Assembly: GCA_030673895.1 (NCBI GenBank)
Contig: JAUTCR010000005.1
Coordinates: 62,001 to 126,000, forward strand
Origin: Verrucomicrobiota bacterium JB023
Lineage (GTDB): Bacteria; Verrucomicrobiota; Verrucomicrobiia; Verrucomicrobiales; Akkermansiaceae
Reading direction: 5' to 3'
Length of the DNA stretch: 64,000 bases
Shown: positions 63,133 to 64,000 of the stretch, piece after piece
How the letters are laid out: each line of letters opens with the position of its first letter
Numbering within the stretch: the first letter of the stretch is position 1
Translations under genes and position numbers: made by a program
The notes under the pieces: generated by a model
The model's input: only the letters and a program-made list of their open reading frames with translations
Database searches by the model: none
Told to the model about the DNA's origin: nothing

Positions 63133-64000
63133 TCCTCTCCTCCTTCTTCTTCCTCGCTCGCTGGATTTTCCAAATCCCCGGGGATTGCGGGGATGCCCGC
63201 CGGGGGCACCCGCTCATCCTCGATTTCCTCAATGATTCTCTCCTCCAGCTCTTCCTCCTCCTTGGGTGCTTGGGGTTGTTCGCTTTCAGGATAGCCTTCT
63301 TCTGTAGCCTCAGGCAGCGCTTGTTCAAGCTCAGGCGCAGCTTCAGCCCCCTCCTGGTCCGACACCGGCTCTTCTTCTACAGACTCTTCGTTGGCTTGTT
63401 CCGGTTCGTTAGCCTCCTCTTCTTCAGGCTCGGCTTCTTGCTCCGCACTTTCGCGGTAGTCGTCGACCAAGCGGTCCACCTCAGGGAAGGTGCGGCCCTC
63501 TCGGCGAGCCGCAAGAGTGTCCTCCCTCATCTCTTCATCAATCCAGTAAACGTAGGATTCCATCGGGATGTAAGCTAGCGGCGGGGCGAAGTGCGTGTTC
63601 TCGTTCATAGGCCAGCGAACCCAACGCCAAGTGGCCACTCGCGAGAAATCAATCATGTAGCCGGGTATGAAGAGATCCTCCTCGGCTACGATTTCTTGGA
63701 TTTCATGAGCAGCTCTGATGAACTCCTCACGAGTTCGAGCATTCCTCGTTCCTTCGGTCAAGGTATCCATCCGGTCTGAGGCGTAAGAGAAAACGTTGTT
63801 CGTCTGCGCCTTGCGATTGCCCTGTTCATCGAAAGCATTTCGCGAATGAAAGTACTCGTAGAAGGCAGGCACCGGTGGGATGAATCCCCAGCCCGTATAA
63901 AGCATTTGATGCTCTTTACCCACACCCTTGCGGTAGGCGGAAGTCCCATCACGACCATCAAGCAGGATCGATAAGCCCGCCTTCTTGGCCTCCTGCATGA
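63129..64000 (-). CDS. oppA: Peptide ABC transporter substrate-binding protein, C-terminal part only
   Basis: About 290 residues are visible; the N-terminus lies beyond the window. The first 180 residues match the end of an SBP_bac_5 protein (LYTGWGFIPPVPAFYEYFHS, then RAAHEIQEIVAEEDLFIPGY and WVRWPMNENTHFAPPLAYIP). After that comes a tail of about 110 residues that is mostly Glu, Pro and Ala (EEEEANEPEQANEESVEEEP) and is not part of the family fold. The gene overlaps oppD by 4 bases. The permease genes are presumably upstream. Confidence 0.85.
   Translation of the reverse strand, partial: MQEAKKAGLSILLDGRDGTSAYRKGVGKEHQMLYTGWGFIPPVPAFYEYFHSRNAFDEQGNRKAQTNNVFSYASDRMDTLTEGTRNARTREEFIRAAHEIQEIVAEEDLFIPGYMIDFSRVATWRWVRWPMNENTHFAPPLAYIPMESYVYWIDEEMREDTLAARREGRTFPEVDRLVDDYRESAEQEAEPEEEEANEPEQANEESVEEEPVSDQEGAEAAPELEQALPEATEEGYPESEQPQAPKEEEELEERIIEEIEDERVPPAGIPAIPGDLENPASEEEEGGEE

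Noticed and set aside
1-64000. CRISPR array, insertion sequence or prophage
   Set aside because: No regularly spaced repeats, no transposase or integrase motifs and no structural phage genes were seen by reading; a mechanical repeat search was not possible.

Overview
The window looks like a chromosomal segment from a member of the Verrucomicrobiota, probably near Verrucomicrobiaceae or Rubritaleaceae. The strongest clue is the gene order at 7.5-12.9 kb, which matches the four-gene prepilin-like 'Verru_Chthon cassette' described from Verrucomicrobium and Chthoniobacter. Supporting clues are a YebC beginning [16 protein letters not shown], a zinc-free L36, a GlgB of the eukaryotic type, and many ATGA start/stop overlaps with few clear Shine-Dalgarno sites. 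Assignments come from reading translated sequence and motifs only; no database search was run.

Layout. 0-5 kb: tyrA (cut by the window edge) and an A-type Fe-S carrier on the minus strand, then yebC, a zinc-ribbon membrane protein and an ECF sigma/anti-sigma-like pair on the plus strand. 5-12.9 kb: one tightly overlapping minus-strand operon holding the prepilin cassette (D-B-C-A), a small exported protein, a Tat-exported 5'-nucleotidase-like enzyme and a zinc-ribbon membrane protein. 13-16.1 kb: pyrC and two overlapping transglutaminase-like genes. 16.2-19.7 kb: nuoD-nuoE-nuoF, preceded by a perfect TGTGA-N6-TCACA palindrome. 19.8-24.2 kb: a candidate retron (structured RNA closed by a 17-bp helix plus a retron-type reverse transcriptase), convergent with a coupled pair encoding a coiled-coil lipoprotein serine protease and an orphan DNA methyltransferase.

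24.2-39 kb is mostly metabolism and envelope: class II aldolase, old yellow enzyme with an odd tail, a small coiled-coil gene with a near-leaderless promoter, glgB, an NfeD-type protease, a three-gene secreted-protein operon with a squalene-cyclase-like toroid, a Tat-exported aldo/keto reductase, a SpoU methyltransferase, rpsT, an L,D-transpeptidase and a processive family 2 glycosyltransferase. 39-44.5 kb: dnaX (without the usual zinc cysteines), a lone secretin-N-like protein, ybaB, an exo/endonuclease-family membrane protein and polX.

44.5-46.1 kb is a gene-poor stretch with one small immunity-like ORF, ending at tRNA-Arg(CCU) and tRNA-Ser(UGA). 46.2-59 kb is housekeeping: tcdA, rpmJ, pyk, a YiiX-like hydrolase, a double-ACT protein, an Hsp33-like chaperone, a Na+/Ca2+ antiporter, tlyA, a LOG-family protein, rarA, dxr and cdsA. 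59-64 kb holds an EF-hand protein with a collagen-like tail, a secreted protein, and the oppF/oppD/oppA end of a peptide ABC transporter that runs off the window.

The best candidate for something undescribed is the retron with its convergent protease/methyltransferase pair. The seven-gene coupled prepilin operon is the second.
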